Counted from the first letter of the stretch, positions 18,197 to 27,955 are shown. The stretch: DNA of 64,000 bases from Citrobacter freundii ATCC 8090 = MTCC 1658 = NBRC 12681 (GCF_011064845.1 NZ_CP049015.1:620001-684000); one strand, 5' to 3'. Made by a program: numbers and translations. The notes: generated by a model from the sequence alone, not told the origin.

Positions 18197-19123
18197 TTAC
18201 TCCGGGATCCAGTTATCCCACGCCGGTAAGGGACCAAGTTCTGCGACCAGAAAATCGATAAACGATCGCACCTTCGGATTGCTGTACTTGCTGGGAAAGT
18301 ACAGCGCATACAGGGCATGAGTTTCACAGGTGATGGTGCCGTCGAGCATCAGCGGCGTGATCTCCTCTTTTTGAATATGATCGCCAATCAAATAAGTGGG
18401 CAAATATGCCACCCCCTGATCTTCTAACACCGACTTCAACAGCACCAGGCTGCTGTTGGCCTGGATCGGCATATGTAGTTTCAACTGATGCAGTCGATCC
18501 TGTTCATCTGCCACCTTCAGTACCGGCGTGAGGCCCGGGTAAACCAGGCAATCATGATCTACCAGATCGCTGCGACGCTGGGGCATGCCTTTTTTAGCGA
18601 GGTAGCCGGGTGAGGCACAGTACGCCCAGCGAACGGGCACCAGCTTGCGCATCGCATAGTTTTGCGGCGGCGCGGTGGAAATTCGCAGGGCAATGTCGAA
18701 ATCCGTTTCGTTCAGATTGACGAAGTTATCGTTGAGATCGATATACAGATTCACATCCGGGAACTGGGAGCGGTATTTATCCACCAGGTTCACCAGCCGG
18801 GAATAACCAAACGCAATTGAGCAGGTTATGCGTAATTCACCCTGCGGGCTGTGGTAATAACCGGAGGTGGTATTCAGCGTTTCATCGAATTCTTTCAACA
18901 GCTTATTAGCGCGGTTGAAGAGATATTGCCCGGCGTCGGTCAGAGTAATACTGCGGGTGGTGCGTTTAATTAATGTCGTGCCTAACGTATCTTCCATCGC
19001 TGTCAGGCTTTTGCTGACCGCAGACGGCGAGACGTTGAGCTGCGCCGCGGCTTCTGACAATCCTCCGCAGTCGACGATTTTAGTAAAAAACTCCAGATGC
19101 TTGAGTGAAATCGGCGTACTCAT
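18197..19123 (-). CDS. LysR-family regulator, divergent from symporter and MetC paralogue
   Basis: 308 aa from the ATG at 19123, chosen because AAGGAAATT lies directly upstream; a longer in-frame ATG at 19153 is unlikely. N-terminal winged HTH (LKHLEFFTKIVDCGGLSEAAAQLNVSPSAVSKSL, residues 7-40) and a C-terminal LysR substrate-binding domain. It resembles the CrgA/AaeR-like subgroup. It is divergent from the dicarboxylate/amino-acid symporter across 219 bp, the classical LysR layout, so it most likely controls 19343-21796 in response to the transported compound. Confidence 0.9.
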   Translation of the reverse strand: MSTPISLKHLEFFTKIVDCGGLSEAAAQLNVSPSAVSKSLTAMEDTLGTTLIKRTTRSITLTDAGQYLFNRANKLLKEFDETLNTTSGYYHSPQGELRITCSIAFGYSRLVNLVDKYRSQFPDVNLYIDLNDNFVNLNETDFDIALRISTAPPQNYAMRKLVPVRWAYCASPGYLAKKGMPQRRSDLVDHDCLVYPGLTPVLKVADEQDRLHQLKLHMPIQANSSLVLLKSVLEDQGVAYLPTYLIGDHIQKEEITPLMLDGTITCETHALYALYFPSKYSNPKVRSFIDFLVAELGPLPAWDNWIPE

Positions 19124-19342
19124 AATTTCCTTAAATTCACAAGTGATTTGCAAAAACGGTACGAATAGGCCGTTACATTCGCCTTTTAAACATGCAACTA
19201 TTGAATCACAGGAAACAACTTGCTGGCAAAATGAAAAAATAACAACTTAGGTGAGTTACGTCACAAATTAAAAGGAGGCGAAACGGAAACTCATCACATT
19301 GTGAATTTAATCTCATTAATTATTATTCTAAAGGTACCGATT

Positions 19343-20575
19343 ATGTGGTCACGACTAGAACCCTACAGATCGTCGATTATTTTATTAGTTGCTCTGGTGA
19401 TTGGCGGCTTATTAGGTATTTATGCCCCATCGTTTGCAAGTAAACTCCAGCCAATAGGTCAGATATTCTTAAACCTGTTATTTATGATTATTGTGCCGCT
19501 GGTGGGGATCAGCGTCATGTCTTCGATCGCCAGTATGACCGACCTGAAAAGGTTGGGGCGTATTATGGCGATTATCTTTATTGTTTCGATCGCGATGGCC
19601 TTTATTCCGGCGGCAGGGATCGTCGCGCTGGCGCTCTGGTATAACCCGGCGCAGGGCGTCACTATCGATCTCTCGCAGTCGGTGCAGGCGGGCAGCGGCA
19701 AGATGGATTTTGTCAGCATGATCACCACCAGCGACTTTATTGGGCTGTTCTCTAAGTCCAATATTCTGGCACTGATCGTGATGGCGATCATCGCCGGTGT
19801 GGCGATTGGCCAGTCGGATCAGGCCGGTAAACGCATTGCGTCGCTGCTGGAAGACGCCAATACCGTGATCATGAAGATCGTTTCGATCATTATGAAGGTC
19901 GCGCCGATTGGTCTGGGCTGCTACTTCGCCGCCACCATGGCCAGTCAGGACTCTGCACTACTGTTAACCTTTGCCCGTGCCATCGGCCTGTTTATGGTTG
20001 CCACGCTGGTCTATTTTGTTTTTGGCTCGATTCTCTATTCGTATATTGGCGGCGGTATTCCGGCGGTCAAAGCCTTCTGGCGTAACGCGATTGAACCGTC
20101 TGCAACTGCGCTGGGGACCTGCTCTTCGCTGGGGACGCTCCCGGTGACGCTGCGTGCCGGTAAGGCGATGGGGATTAACCCGGAAATCGTTGATGTTTCC
20201 ATTCCACTGCTGGTTAACCTGAACAAAGGCGGTGTGGCGATGATTGCCGCGCTGAAAATCGTCTTTATCTATTCCGTGCTGGGCATGGAATTCACCACCG
20301 AAACCTTCTTCCTGACGATGCTGATTGCGGTGCTCTCCGCCATTATCGTTGGTGGCGTGCCGGGCGGGGCGTTCCTCGGTGAAATCTTTATCGTCACCAC
20401 GCTGGGCCTGCCGATGGAGGCAATCCCGATGCTGGTGGTGCTGGGCACCATTACCGATGCGCCGGCCACACTGATTAACGTTATCCATGATTTGAATGCG
20501 GCGCAGATTGTTGAACGGTTCGCTGGAAAAAAGCAGACCAACACTGAAATAAACTCTACTGCTGCGGTGGTATAG
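19343..20575 (+). CDS. DAACS-family dicarboxylate/amino-acid:cation symporter
   Basis: 410-aa inner-membrane symporter (GltP/DctA/TcyP superfamily). Visible family motifs: the serine-rich helical hairpin SATALGTCSSLGTLPVTLR near residue 252, NLNKGGVAM near 292 (NMDGTA equivalent), and PGGAFLGE near 347. I chose the ATG at 19343 (AAGG at eight bases) over an upstream GTG. The next gene, 30 bp downstream, is a cystathionine beta-lyase paralogue, so the substrate may be a sulfur amino acid (cystine, cystathionine) rather than glutamate or a dicarboxylate; this is inference from context. Confidence 0.88.
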   Translation: MWSRLEPYRSSIILLVALVIGGLLGIYAPSFASKLQPIGQIFLNLLFMIIVPLVGISVMSSIASMTDLKRLGRIMAIIFIVSIAMAFIPAAGIVALALWYNPAQGVTIDLSQSVQAGSGKMDFVSMITTSDFIGLFSKSNILALIVMAIIAGVAIGQSDQAGKRIASLLEDANTVIMKIVSIIMKVAPIGLGCYFAATMASQDSALLLTFARAIGLFMVATLVYFVFGSILYSYIGGGIPAVKAFWRNAIEPSATALGTCSSLGTLPVTLRAGKAMGINPEIVDVSIPLLVNLNKGGVAMIAALKIVFIYSVLGMEFTTETFFLTMLIAVLSAIIVGGVPGGAFLGEIFIVTTLGLPMEAIPMLVVLGTITDAPATLINVIHDLNAAQIVERFAGKKQTNTEINSTAAVV

Positions 20576-20605
20576 GTTTCACACGGATTAAGAACAGGAG
20601 ATGTT

Positions 20606-21796
20606 ATGAAAGACGCAATGAAGCTTGAGACGCAACTGGTTGTTGCTGGTCGTGACAAACGCTACACCCAGGGAGCGGTGAATCCGGTTATCCAACGTGC
20701 CTCTTCACTGGTATTTGATACCGTGAAGGACAAGAAATTTGCCACCGCCAATCGCGCAAACGGTGAGCTGTTTTACGGTCGTCGCGGAACCTATACCCAC
20801 TTTGCCTTCCAGAAGGCAATGAGCGAACTGGAAGGCGGCGTTGGCTGCGCGCTGTACCCATGTGGTGCTGCGGCGGTGACCAATGCGATTCTGGCGTTTG
20901 TTCAGGGTGGCGATCATATCCTGATGACCGGCGCGGCCTACGAGCCAACCCAGGATTTTTGCAATAAGATCCTGAGTAAATTCAATGTTGAAACAACGTA
21001 TTACGATCCGCTGATTGGTGCAGGTATCGTCGATCTTCTGCGTCCGGAAACGAAGGTTGTATTCCTTGAGTCACCAAGTTCTATCACTATGGAAGTCCAG
21101 GACGTGCCGGGGATGGTGAAGGCTATCCGCGCGGTGAATCCGGAGATTGTCATTATGATCGACAACACCTGGGCGGCGGGTGTGCTGTTCAAAGCGCTGG
21201 ATTATGGCGTGGATATTTCCATTCAGGCGGGAACGAAGTACACCATCGGTCATTCGGACGGCATGCTGGGCACGGCGGTGTCTAACGCCCGTTGTTGGGA
21301 TCGTCTGCGCGAGAACTCCTATCTGATGGGGCAAACGCTGGATGCCGATACCGCCTACAACGGCAGCCGCGGATTGCGTACCCTGGCGGTACGCCTTAAG
21401 CAGCATCAGGAGAGCAGTATCCATATTGCTCGCTGGCTGTCGGCAAGACCGGAAGTGGCGCGGGTGAACCATCCGGCGTTACCGGAATGTCCGGGCCATG
21501 AGTATTTTCAGCGTGATTTTACCGGAAGCTCAGGCCTGTTCTCATTTGTGCTGAAAAAGAGACTGACCGACGAACAGATGGCGAATTTCCTCGATAATTT
21601 CTCGCTGTTCCATATGGCCTATTCGTGGGGTGGATTTGAGTCGCTCATTCTGGCGAACCAGCCGGAAGAGCTGAACAGCATTCGCCCGGCTGGAGAGGTG
21701 GATTTCAGCGGCACGCTGGTCAGGGTGCATATTGGCCTGGAGGATATTGGCGACCTGATTGCCGATCTCGAAGCGGGATTTGCACGCATTGCGTAA
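20606..21796 (+). CDS. MetC-type cystathionine beta-lyase / cysteine desulfhydrase paralogue
   Basis: PLP enzyme of the Cys/Met gamma family, 396 aa, cleaving C-S bonds of cystathionine or related substrates to pyruvate, ammonia and a thiol. It aligns with E. coli MetC throughout: [44 protein letters not shown], and [18 protein letters not shown]. The PLP lysine lies in [12 protein letters not shown] near residue 210, and [14 protein letters not shown] follows. True metC is elsewhere in E. coli (near exbB), so this is a second copy. The GAG of CAGGAGATGTT precedes the ATG. It is in an operon with the symporter and is followed by a REP element. Confidence 0.88.
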   Translation: MKDAMKLETQLVVAGRDKRYTQGAVNPVIQRASSLVFDTVKDKKFATANRANGELFYGRRGTYTHFAFQKAMSELEGGVGCALYPCGAAAVTNAILAFVQGGDHILMTGAAYEPTQDFCNKILSKFNVETTYYDPLIGAGIVDLLRPETKVVFLESPSSITMEVQDVPGMVKAIRAVNPEIVIMIDNTWAAGVLFKALDYGVDISIQAGTKYTIGHSDGMLGTAVSNARCWDRLRENSYLMGQTLDADTAYNGSRGLRTLAVRLKQHQESSIHIARWLSARPEVARVNHPALPECPGHEYFQRDFTGSSGLFSFVLKKRLTDEQMANFLDNFSLFHMAYSWGGFESLILANQPEELNSIRPAGEVDFSGTLVRVHIGLEDIGDLIADLEAGFARIA

Positions 21797-21803
21797 GGTG
21801 ATG

Positions 21804-21872
21804 TGAGCGTAGCCGGATGCGGCGCAAGCGCCTTATCCGGCCTACATAGTTGTCGTAGGCCGGATAAGCGGG
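21804..21872. repeat. BIME (two inverted REP units)
   Basis: TAGCCGGATGCGGCGCAAGCG-CCTTATCCGGCCTAC and the opposite CGTAGGCCGGATAAGCGG are separated by a short linker, between the convergent metC paralogue and mdtM. Confidence 0.88.
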
Positions 21873-21876
21873 CAGG

Positions 21877-23118
21877 TTAGTTTTCAGTGACTAACGTCGT
21901 TGCCTCATGTTGGCGTACCCGTTTGAGTAAGCCTGCCAGAGTGAACACGACAGCGAGCCCCGCCACAACCGCCAGCAGATGAAACGAAATCCTGCCGCCG
22001 TTAAACCATAACCAACGCCCAATTTCGACAGAAACCGCCATCACCGTCAGGATCACCATATTCAGCGATGCCGAGACCGTTCCTTTAGGTAAGTTGTTGG
22101 AAAAAAGTGTAAAGCGGAACAGCGTCGGGAAGATCATCCCAATACCAAACGCATACAGGCTGGTTCCCAGCACCGACCACAGCCAGACGTGCGGCCACAG
22201 CAAATTGCCCGCGATCAGCACCGCTAACCCGCTCAGTTGAACAGGCACGGCGCGCCAGATAAAACTGGGTTGGGTTGGATCCTTCACAAAACGCACCACC
22301 ACCATATTGGCGACGATCACTGCACCAAACACCGGGGCCTGTGCCCAGGCAAACTGCGATGTAGTCATGCCGCCCGCATCAATCAGGATCACCGGCGAGA
22401 CTGCCACCCAGCTCATCATCGGGATATAGCTTAGCGATAGCGTGGCTGCGCCAAACAGGAATACCCGGTTGCGGAAAACGTCGCGGAAATCACGCAGTAC
22501 GCCGCGTGCGCTGAACGGCACCGCGCCGCGCTGGACGGTTTCCGGCATGGCTAACGCTAGCCCAATCAGGGCGATAAGCCCCATGACGGCGATAATGGCA
22601 AACAGGATCTTCCAGTGTACAAAGTGCATTAGCGCTGCTCCGGAGAGCGGGCCGATAACCGGTGCAACCAAAACAATGGAAGTGATTATCGCCATTAACT
22701 TAATGGCCTTCGTTTGCCCAAACGCCTCCTGTACCGTGACATAGCCAACGGTTGCGATAAAGCAAATGCTGGTGCCCTGCACAAATCGGGCGATCAGAAA
22801 TTGCGTCATTGAAGTAGTAAACAGCGTGGCAGCGCAGGCGAGGGTAAAGATTAACGCCCCCGCAATCAGCACGGGTCGACGGCCAATCCGGTCGGAAAGC
22901 GGCCCCAGCAGCCATTGCAGCGCCATGCCGCCTGCCAGATAGAGGCTCACCGCAGCGGGCGCCAGGCTGACGTCGGCGTTGAAATCGCGTACGACATTAA
23001 TGATGCCGGGCTGAATCAAGTCCGTCGACAGATAGGCGGCGAAATCATACAAAATCAACGCAATAGGAAAAAATAGCGTCGTAGCGCGTTGGGAGAAAAA
23101 CGCGAGAATCCGTTGCAT
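21877..23118 (-). CDS. mdtM: MdtM, MFS multidrug/alkali efflux pump
   Basis: 413-aa 12-helix DHA1 drug:H+ antiporter. In E. coli MdtM exports chloramphenicol, ethidium and bile salts and helps alkaline pH tolerance. Sequence features: [22 protein letters not shown], the motif A loop [18 protein letters not shown] (about 65-85), and motif [14 protein letters not shown] set the start at 23118 because AGGAG lies seven bases upstream, giving the E. coli length (410); an upstream in-frame ATG at 23169 lacks a site. Confidence 0.94.
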   Translation of the reverse strand: MQRILAFFSQRATTLFFPIALILYDFAAYLSTDLIQPGIINVVRDFNADVSLAPAAVSLYLAGGMALQWLLGPLSDRIGRRPVLIAGALIFTLACAATLFTTSMTQFLIARFVQGTSICFIATVGYVTVQEAFGQTKAIKLMAIITSIVLVAPVIGPLSGAALMHFVHWKILFAIIAVMGLIALIGLALAMPETVQRGAVPFSARGVLRDFRDVFRNRVFLFGAATLSLSYIPMMSWVAVSPVILIDAGGMTTSQFAWAQAPVFGAVIVANMVVVRFVKDPTQPSFIWRAVPVQLSGLAVLIAGNLLWPHVWLWSVLGTSLYAFGIGMIFPTLFRFTLFSNNLPKGTVSASLNMVILTVMAVSVEIGRWLWFNGGRISFHLLAVVAGLAVVFTLAGLLKRVRQHEATTLVTEN

Positions 23119-23443
23119 AAAACAGCTCCTTGTCGGGAGAAAACCCTCAACGGGAATAGCGAAATTCAATACCGTCTTTGAGACGTCAGGCCGATGACAG
23201 AATAAAAGCAGACTGCAAATGTACTGAATTTCATGTAATCAAAAACGCTGCCTGCGTGAAGCGCAAACAGGAGAAACGCTCACTAACGCGGGGTCAGAAA
23301 ACGTAACGATTACAGGTAACAATCAGCACATCGCACCTCAGGAAGAGTAGGTTGAACGGGTAATAACCATCCGCAGTGTAATGCGGATTGGATATTAATT
23401 AAACGAGTTTATCCTGTTTATGTGTAGAAAATCGCACCGCAAA
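23119..23443. other. intergenic region upstream of mdtM
   Basis: 325 bp without a gene. It carries the mdtM promoter on the left. A hairpin ATCCGCA / TGCGGAT (23369-23388) probably ends the leftward LysE-family transcript. Nothing else stands out. Confidence 0.5.
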
Positions 23444-24094
23444 TCAGACTACGATGCTCTGCAAAAACCGCAGCGCGATAGCACAGCCGAAGATAATCAA
23501 TACACCGCCAGCTATACGCTCTACCCACAAGATCCCTCTGGTTAACCGCCGCTGGATCTGCGGTAAGCCGATGAACATCACGATCAGCAGATCCCAGCAC
23601 AGCACCACGCTGGTCATCCAGATCCCGCTCATGGTTTGTTGTAGCAGCGTCACTGACGGGCCGAGCAGGGCGGTCATTAGCGCCAGATAGAACAGTGCAT
23701 TTTTTGGGTTAAGCAGTGACGAACCCAATCCCAGCAGCAGCTGTTTACCAAATCCTGGACAGGTAGACCGGGCATCTGTTCCGGTCAGAGTTTGCGGGCG
23801 ACTGCGTATCAGCAGGCTGCCTATCCACAATAAATAGAGCGCGCCCAGCAGCTCAATAATGGTAAACAGCAGGGGAAGCTGGCGCAGGATCCCCCAACCG
23901 ATAATTGCCAGCAGGATATACAGCCCGTTGCCGATAGCGATCCCCACGCACAGCCCGGTGCTGTCGCGCATCCGGTATCGTACGGCATAACCGACCAGTA
24001 AAAAGAAGTCCGGACCGGGGCTGAGTAGTGCGACAAAATGTGCCAGCGCCAGCGCGGGAAAAGCAGACGGAAAAAGTACAGAAAGCAGCGACAT
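23444..24094 (-). CDS. LysE/RhtB-family amino-acid exporter
   Basis: 216 aa from the ATG at 24094 (GAGG in CTGAGGTCGCT just upstream); the longer ATG at 24124 is less likely. Six predicted helices and the LysE/RhtB signature ALAHFVALLSPGPDFFLLVGYAVRYRMRDSTGLCVGIAIGNG at the N-terminus, with a conserved proline in LLNPKNALFY near residue 127. It exports amino acids or homoserine-type compounds; the substrate is unknown. An AraC-type regulator lies 48 bp upstream on the same strand and may regulate it. Confidence 0.88.
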   Translation of the reverse strand: MSLLSVLFPSAFPALALAHFVALLSPGPDFFLLVGYAVRYRMRDSTGLCVGIAIGNGLYILLAIIGWGILRQLPLLFTIIELLGALYLLWIGSLLIRSRPQTLTGTDARSTCPGFGKQLLLGLGSSLLNPKNALFYLALMTALLGPSVTLLQQTMSGIWMTSVVLCWDLLIVMFIGLPQIQRRLTRGILWVERIAGGVLIIFGCAIALRFLQSIVV

Positions 24095-24142
24095 AGCGAC
24101 CTCAGACAATGAATCTGAGATCACCGTACGCCTGACGCAGCG

Positions 24143-24958
24143 CTAATTATTGTCTGATATTGATCGCCCCAACGCGTACTGGCGCGGTGTGGCGGCGGTG
24201 TAGCGAACAAAGGTGCGATGGAAATGGCTCTGGTCGGCAAACCCGCTCTGATAGCCGACATCGGCAATTTCGTCCCCGGCCCGCAGCCGCTGGCGGGCAT
24301 AGTCAATCCGTATGATGTTCAGATAACTTCCTGGCGTCAGCCCGGTGTCCTGCTTAAAGGTACGGATCAGCGTTTCTTTACGCATGTGACACTCATGTGC
24401 CAGCTCATCGAGTGAGGGCGGAGCCTGCAGGTTGGACTGCAACCGTTCGCGCAGATACTGGCTGGCGGCGCTTAGGTTTTCCGGTGCTACCGACTGCAAC
24501 GGCAGCGAACGTAGCAATGCTTGTGCGGCATCCGTTACCCGCGTCGTTTGCCGTTGCTGCATAAGTGCCACGAGGTTTACATAGTGCTGGAACAATTGCC
24601 GATCGCGGATAACGGGATCGCGCGTGCAAAGCCGCTGATTGTTGTTCTGCGCAGGCAGACTAGCAAGACACCATCGGGCATCAAGATAAAGCATGTGATA
24701 GCTGCGAAACTGCCCGTTAACGGGGTTGCAGCTGTGGGGTGCCAGTGGCGGGATCACAATCAGATCGCCCACCTGCAGATGGTATTCCTTGCCATCGCAC
24801 AGGCAGCACGTTTCCCCCTCGAGAATTGCTCCAATCGAGAGCTGAGAGTGGTGATGCCGCTTATAGGCCTGCTGGCTTTGCCAGGTGCTGCGCAGTTCCA
24901 GCCACGGGAGCTGTTCATCACGCCAGAACGATTGTGGAATATCCCGGGTGTGCGTCAC
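24143..24958 (-). CDS. AraC-family regulator with N-terminal cupin
   Basis: 271 aa from the GTG at 24958, preceded by GGGAGGACGCGAT; a longer frame from 25063 lacks a site. The N-terminal AraC cupin (HHHSQLSIGAILEGETCCLCDGKEYHLQVGDLIVIPP, residues about 35-70) and two C-terminal HTH motifs (PSLDELAHECHMRKETLIRTFK; IADVGYQSGFADQSHFHRTF) are seen. It is co-directional with and upstream of the LysE-type exporter, as in many exporter-regulator pairs, where a cupin-AraC protein senses the exported amino acid. Confidence 0.9.
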   Translation of the reverse strand: MTHTRDIPQSFWRDEQLPWLELRSTWQSQQAYKRHHHSQLSIGAILEGETCCLCDGKEYHLQVGDLIVIPPLAPHSCNPVNGQFRSYHMLYLDARWCLASLPAQNNNQRLCTRDPVIRDRQLFQHYVNLVALMQQRQTTRVTDAAQALLRSLPLQSVAPENLSAASQYLRERLQSNLQAPPSLDELAHECHMRKETLIRTFKQDTGLTPGSYLNIIRIDYARQRLRAGDEIADVGYQSGFADQSHFHRTFVRYTAATPRQYALGRSISDNN

Positions 24959-25146
24959 ATCGCGTCCTCCCTGAAAGTAATGATTCGTTATAGCACAGGC
25001 CGAGTGGTGAAAAAGTGGGAATGTGCATTGAGATAGCGATTCTGCGTGACGGGTTCCAGACAAATGCAGACGTTACATAGGGACGTTTTCATCCCGGAAA
25101 TCGTCTCGCAAACAGAGAAAGTTGCAGGTGAGGGTGTGGCTTCCTT

Positions 25147-25533
25147 ATGGGGTTTGTTGAGCAAATTGTTTCCTTGCTACTTACTGGAGTGACTAATGAC
25201 AGCCAGATAAAGACGCTGTTTAATTATATTTTGCAAACTGGCGATGCACCTCGCTTCAGTGAGTTTATTCGTGGGGTTGCTGAACGTTCACCGCAGCATA
25301 AGGAGCATTTGATGACGATCGCGGACAGATTGCATGAGGCTGGATTTCAAAAAGGGTGGCTCGAAGGTCAGCAGGAAGGCGCGCAAAAAGGCAAGCAGGA
25401 AGGTCTTATTGAGGGGCAACGTACTGAAGCGTTGCGTATTGCCCGCACCATGCTGGCCGACGGTACTGATCTCAGCACGGTGCAAAAAATTACCCGACTT
25501 TCCGTTGACGATATTCAGGGCGTAAGCCATTAA
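25147..25533 (+). CDS. C-terminal part of an Rpn/YhgA-family protein (RpnS-like or remnant)
   Basis: 128 aa corresponding only to the C-terminal part of Rpn (YhgA-like, recombination-promoting nuclease/putative transposase) proteins. The acidic/glutamine-rich helix [21 protein letters not shown] and the terminal segment [23 protein letters not shown] are diagnostic. The N-terminal PD-(D/E)XK nuclease domain is absent, and an in-frame stop lies 16 bases upstream. Full-length family members are about 290-310 aa. It could be a decayed gene or a self-standing short form of the kind reported to act as intragenic antitoxins (RpnS). No good Shine-Dalgarno is visible. Confidence 0.7.
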   Translation: MGFVEQIVSLLLTGVTNDSQIKTLFNYILQTGDAPRFSEFIRGVAERSPQHKEHLMTIADRLHEAGFQKGWLEGQQEGAQKGKQEGLIEGQRTEALRIARTMLADGTDLSTVQKITRLSVDDIQGVSH

Positions 25534-25584
25534 AAATGGCTTAATCCGTGCTATCGCCAGCCCGGTAGCACCGGGCGGTCTGAT

Positions 25585-26997
25585 TTACTCTATCGCCAAC
25601 TTTACCGCCTCGCCGAGCTTCTGCATCACTTCCCGATGCTTCTCGTTTGGCGGCAACGCGCAGTTGATGCGTACGCAGTTGCGATACTTTCCTGATGCGG
25701 AGAACAGCGAACCCGGCGCAACCTGGATTTTGAGGCGACAGAGCTGCTTAGCGACACAGACCATATCGACCTGGTGCGGCAGCTCAACCCACAGCATAAA
25801 GCCGCCTTTTGGTCGGGTGACGCAGATCCCGCAGGGGAAGTATTCCCGTACCCAACAGGTGTAGATCTCCATATTGCGCTGGTAGATCTGACGCATACGG
25901 CGAACATGCCGATGATAATGCCCCTCGCGCACGAAAGCGGCGGCCGCCAGCTGCGTAGCAGGAACGTTAGTGCCGATGACGGCATATTTCATATGCAGAA
26001 ATTTATCGTGATAACGACCGGGAATAACCCAACCGACGCGCAACCCCGGCGCCACGGATTTGGTAAATGAACTGCACAGTAGCACCCGACCATCGCTGTC
26101 CCAGGAGTGTATTGTGCGCGGACGGGGATATTCCGTGGCAAGCTCTCCGTACACATCATCTTCAAAAATAACAATATCGTGCTGCTGGGCGAGGGCGAGC
26201 ACCGCCCGTTTACGCGCATCCGGCATAATAAATCCGAGGGGATTATTGCAGTTAGGAACCAGAATCACCCCTTTAATCGGCCACTGATCCAGCGCCAGTT
26301 CCAGCGCTTCAATGCTGATCCCTGTATCCGGATCGGTTGGGATCTCTATAACTTTGATCCCTAATCCGCGTAGCAGCTGCATCGTGCCGTAATAGGCGGG
26401 CGATTCTACGGCGACGATATCCCCTGGCTGGCAGACTGCCAGCAGCGCCAGTGACATCCCGCTCTGACTCCCGCTGGTGATCACAATATCATCCGCATTG
26501 ATGACCGAACCTCCGTCCAGCATGAGCCGGGCAATCTGTTGACGCAATTCGCGACAGCCTGGTAATTCATCGTAGCCCAGAACCGCCTTGAGATTATGCT
26601 GCGCCACGCGACTTAGCTCGCGCCAGAGCGGCTTCAGGCTGGGTTGATTGATATCGGGCACGCCACTGCTAAAAGGGATTATCGATTTGTCTGCATGACC
26701 TGCAAGCATGTCCAGCACCTGATCCCACTGGGTTATCTCGACTGGACGTTGGACCGGGCGCGACATCAGCGGCACCGGCGGCTGTGCTTTTTGTGGTGCG
26801 ACAAAATAACCGGAACGCGGCTGCGGCGTGATCAGCCGTAGTTGTTCCAGCGTCTGATATGCCTGCTGGACGGTGCTGATGCTGACCCCGTGCTCCTGGC
26901 TCAGGCTGCGTACCGAAGGCAGTTTTTCGCCATGGCGATACAGACCTTGCTCAATGCGTTCGGCCAGCAGATTGGCCAGATGTTGGTAACGCGTCAT
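25585..26997 (-). CDS. yjiR: YjiR, MocR-type GntR regulator fused to aminotransferase domain
   Basis: 470 aa, the same as E. coli YjiR. The N-terminal GntR winged HTH (RHGEKLPSVRSLSQEHGVSISTVQQAYQTLE, residues 20-50) is joined by a linker to a fold-type-I aminotransferase-like domain with the PLP lysine in LLCSSFTKSVAPGLRVGW near residue 311. MocR proteins bind PLP and often control vitamin B6, GABA or transport genes; the YjiR target is not established. It is divergent from yjiS, with repeated ACAGATT motifs in between that look like its own operators. Confidence 0.94.
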   Translation of the reverse strand: MTRYQHLANLLAERIEQGLYRHGEKLPSVRSLSQEHGVSISTVQQAYQTLEQLRLITPQPRSGYFVAPQKAQPPVPLMSRPVQRPVEITQWDQVLDMLAGHADKSIIPFSSGVPDINQPSLKPLWRELSRVAQHNLKAVLGYDELPGCRELRQQIARLMLDGGSVINADDIVITSGSQSGMSLALLAVCQPGDIVAVESPAYYGTMQLLRGLGIKVIEIPTDPDTGISIEALELALDQWPIKGVILVPNCNNPLGFIMPDARKRAVLALAQQHDIVIFEDDVYGELATEYPRPRTIHSWDSDGRVLLCSSFTKSVAPGLRVGWVIPGRYHDKFLHMKYAVIGTNVPATQLAAAAFVREGHYHRHVRRMRQIYQRNMEIYTCWVREYFPCGICVTRPKGGFMLWVELPHQVDMVCVAKQLCRLKIQVAPGSLFSASGKYRNCVRINCALPPNEKHREVMQKLGEAVKLAIE

Positions 26998-27018
26998 GCT
27001 GTATCCCTCATGGGTACC

Positions 27019-27120
27019 ATACAGATTAACAAACCGGTACAGATTGGCGTGAAAAAAGCGATGCAGAACTCTTTTTAACCAATCTGTATGTTAAATAAAA
27101 GTACTTTGTGAGTCTGTATT
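27019..27120. promoter_or_regulatory. yjiR-yjiS divergent control region with repeated ACAGATT boxes
   Basis: ATACAGATTA at 27019-27028 and GTACAGATTGG at 27037-27047 are direct repeats. CCAATCTGTAT at 27079-27089 is an inverted copy, and a fourth weaker copy, AGTCTGTATT, is at 27111-27120. Direct plus inverted repeats of this spacing are typical of MocR-family operators, so this is probably where YjiR binds. Confidence 0.55.
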
Positions 27121-27174
27121 GTTTTGGGCCAAATCCGTGAAGATAAAGCCTCTGGCAAGGCGGGGAGGCAAGGT

Positions 27175-27339
27175 ATGGAATTTCACGAGAATAAAGCAAA
27201 ACAGCCGTTTATTGGGTTTGTACTGATCTGGCGGGCATACAAGGCGTGGCGGCTGCGAGCGCAAACGCGGCGCCTGTTGCAACAGATGAGCGACGAGCGG
27301 CTGCGGGACGTCGGACTGCGACGCGATCAGGTGGAGTGA
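27175..27339 (+). CDS. yjiS: YjiS, DUF1127 small arginine-rich protein
   Basis: 54 aa, as in E. coli. DUF1127/YjiS-like domain with the C-terminal motif LLQQMSDERLRDVGLRRDQV and an aromatic/basic N-terminal half. The start has GGGGAGGCAAGGT upstream; an earlier in-frame ATG-like start lacks this. Proteins of this family are implicated in RNA binding and phosphate/metabolic adaptation in other bacteria; the enteric role is unknown. Expressed divergently from yjiR. Confidence 0.9.
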   Translation: MEFHENKAKQPFIGFVLIWRAYKAWRLRAQTRRLLQQMSDERLRDVGLRRDQVE

Positions 27340-27484
27340 TTTTCTTTCATCGACAGAGGCTGGGGTTATCGCCCGGCCTCTTTTGTATTCATGAGATTTA
27401 TCAATTCATGCTTCTGAATGCAGTGTTTCTTGATACTTACCCTGATAAGTATTATTTTCTTCTCAGCGATGAGGGGAAGGATAC

Positions 27485-27949
27485 ATGACTGAAGATGAAC
27501 TGTTTGCCCGCCGCCCGATGGGGATGCGCATGGCAATGGTGGTGCGCCAGTGGCGGGCCATTATTGATGCAGCCATTACCGACACTGGCCTGACGCAGTC
27601 AAGCTGGACGGTACTGATGCAGCTGTATCAACTGGGAGACAACGTCTCGGTCAGTGAACTGGCGGAGGTGCAGGGTATTGAACTGCCGCCGCTGATGCGC
27701 ACCCTCTCACAGCTGGAAAAACACGGCTATCTGCTGCGTTCCACATCGCCTTATGACAAACGCATTCGCCTGCTCACGCTGACCGAGCAAGGCCGCGCAA
27801 GGCTGGAAGAACTAAACCGGGTGATTGAGAACTACCAACATCGTGTCACGTGTACCATCCCCGAAGCGGAGCTTGCCGCCTTTAGCTCGACCTTAAATCA
27901 ACTCGCCTGCAATTTGCGGACAATCCGCGAAGAAGACAATCAACACTAA
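27485..27949 (+). CDS. MarR/SlyA-type regulator of the adjacent efflux operon
   Basis: 154 aa; winged-HTH dimer of the MarR family. Visible: TQSSWTVLMQLYQLGDNVSVSELAEVQGIELPPLMRTLSQLE (helices 2-4) and the wing YDKRIRLLTLTEQGRA. GAGGGGAAGG precedes the ATG. It is followed after 6 bp by the HlyD-type gene, so it heads a three-gene operon and most likely represses it until an aromatic or phenolic ligand binds. Confidence 0.9.
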   Translation: MTEDELFARRPMGMRMAMVVRQWRAIIDAAITDTGLTQSSWTVLMQLYQLGDNVSVSELAEVQGIELPPLMRTLSQLEKHGYLLRSTSPYDKRIRLLTLTEQGRARLEELNRVIENYQHRVTCTIPEAELAAFSSTLNQLACNLRTIREEDNQH

Positions 27950-27955
27950 AAAACT

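Noticed and set aside
23181..23188. AGACGTCA, one MetJ-box-like octamer upstream of mdtM
   Set aside because: MetJ needs at least two adjacent boxes; only one near-match is present, and the neighbouring MetC-like gene is convergent to it.
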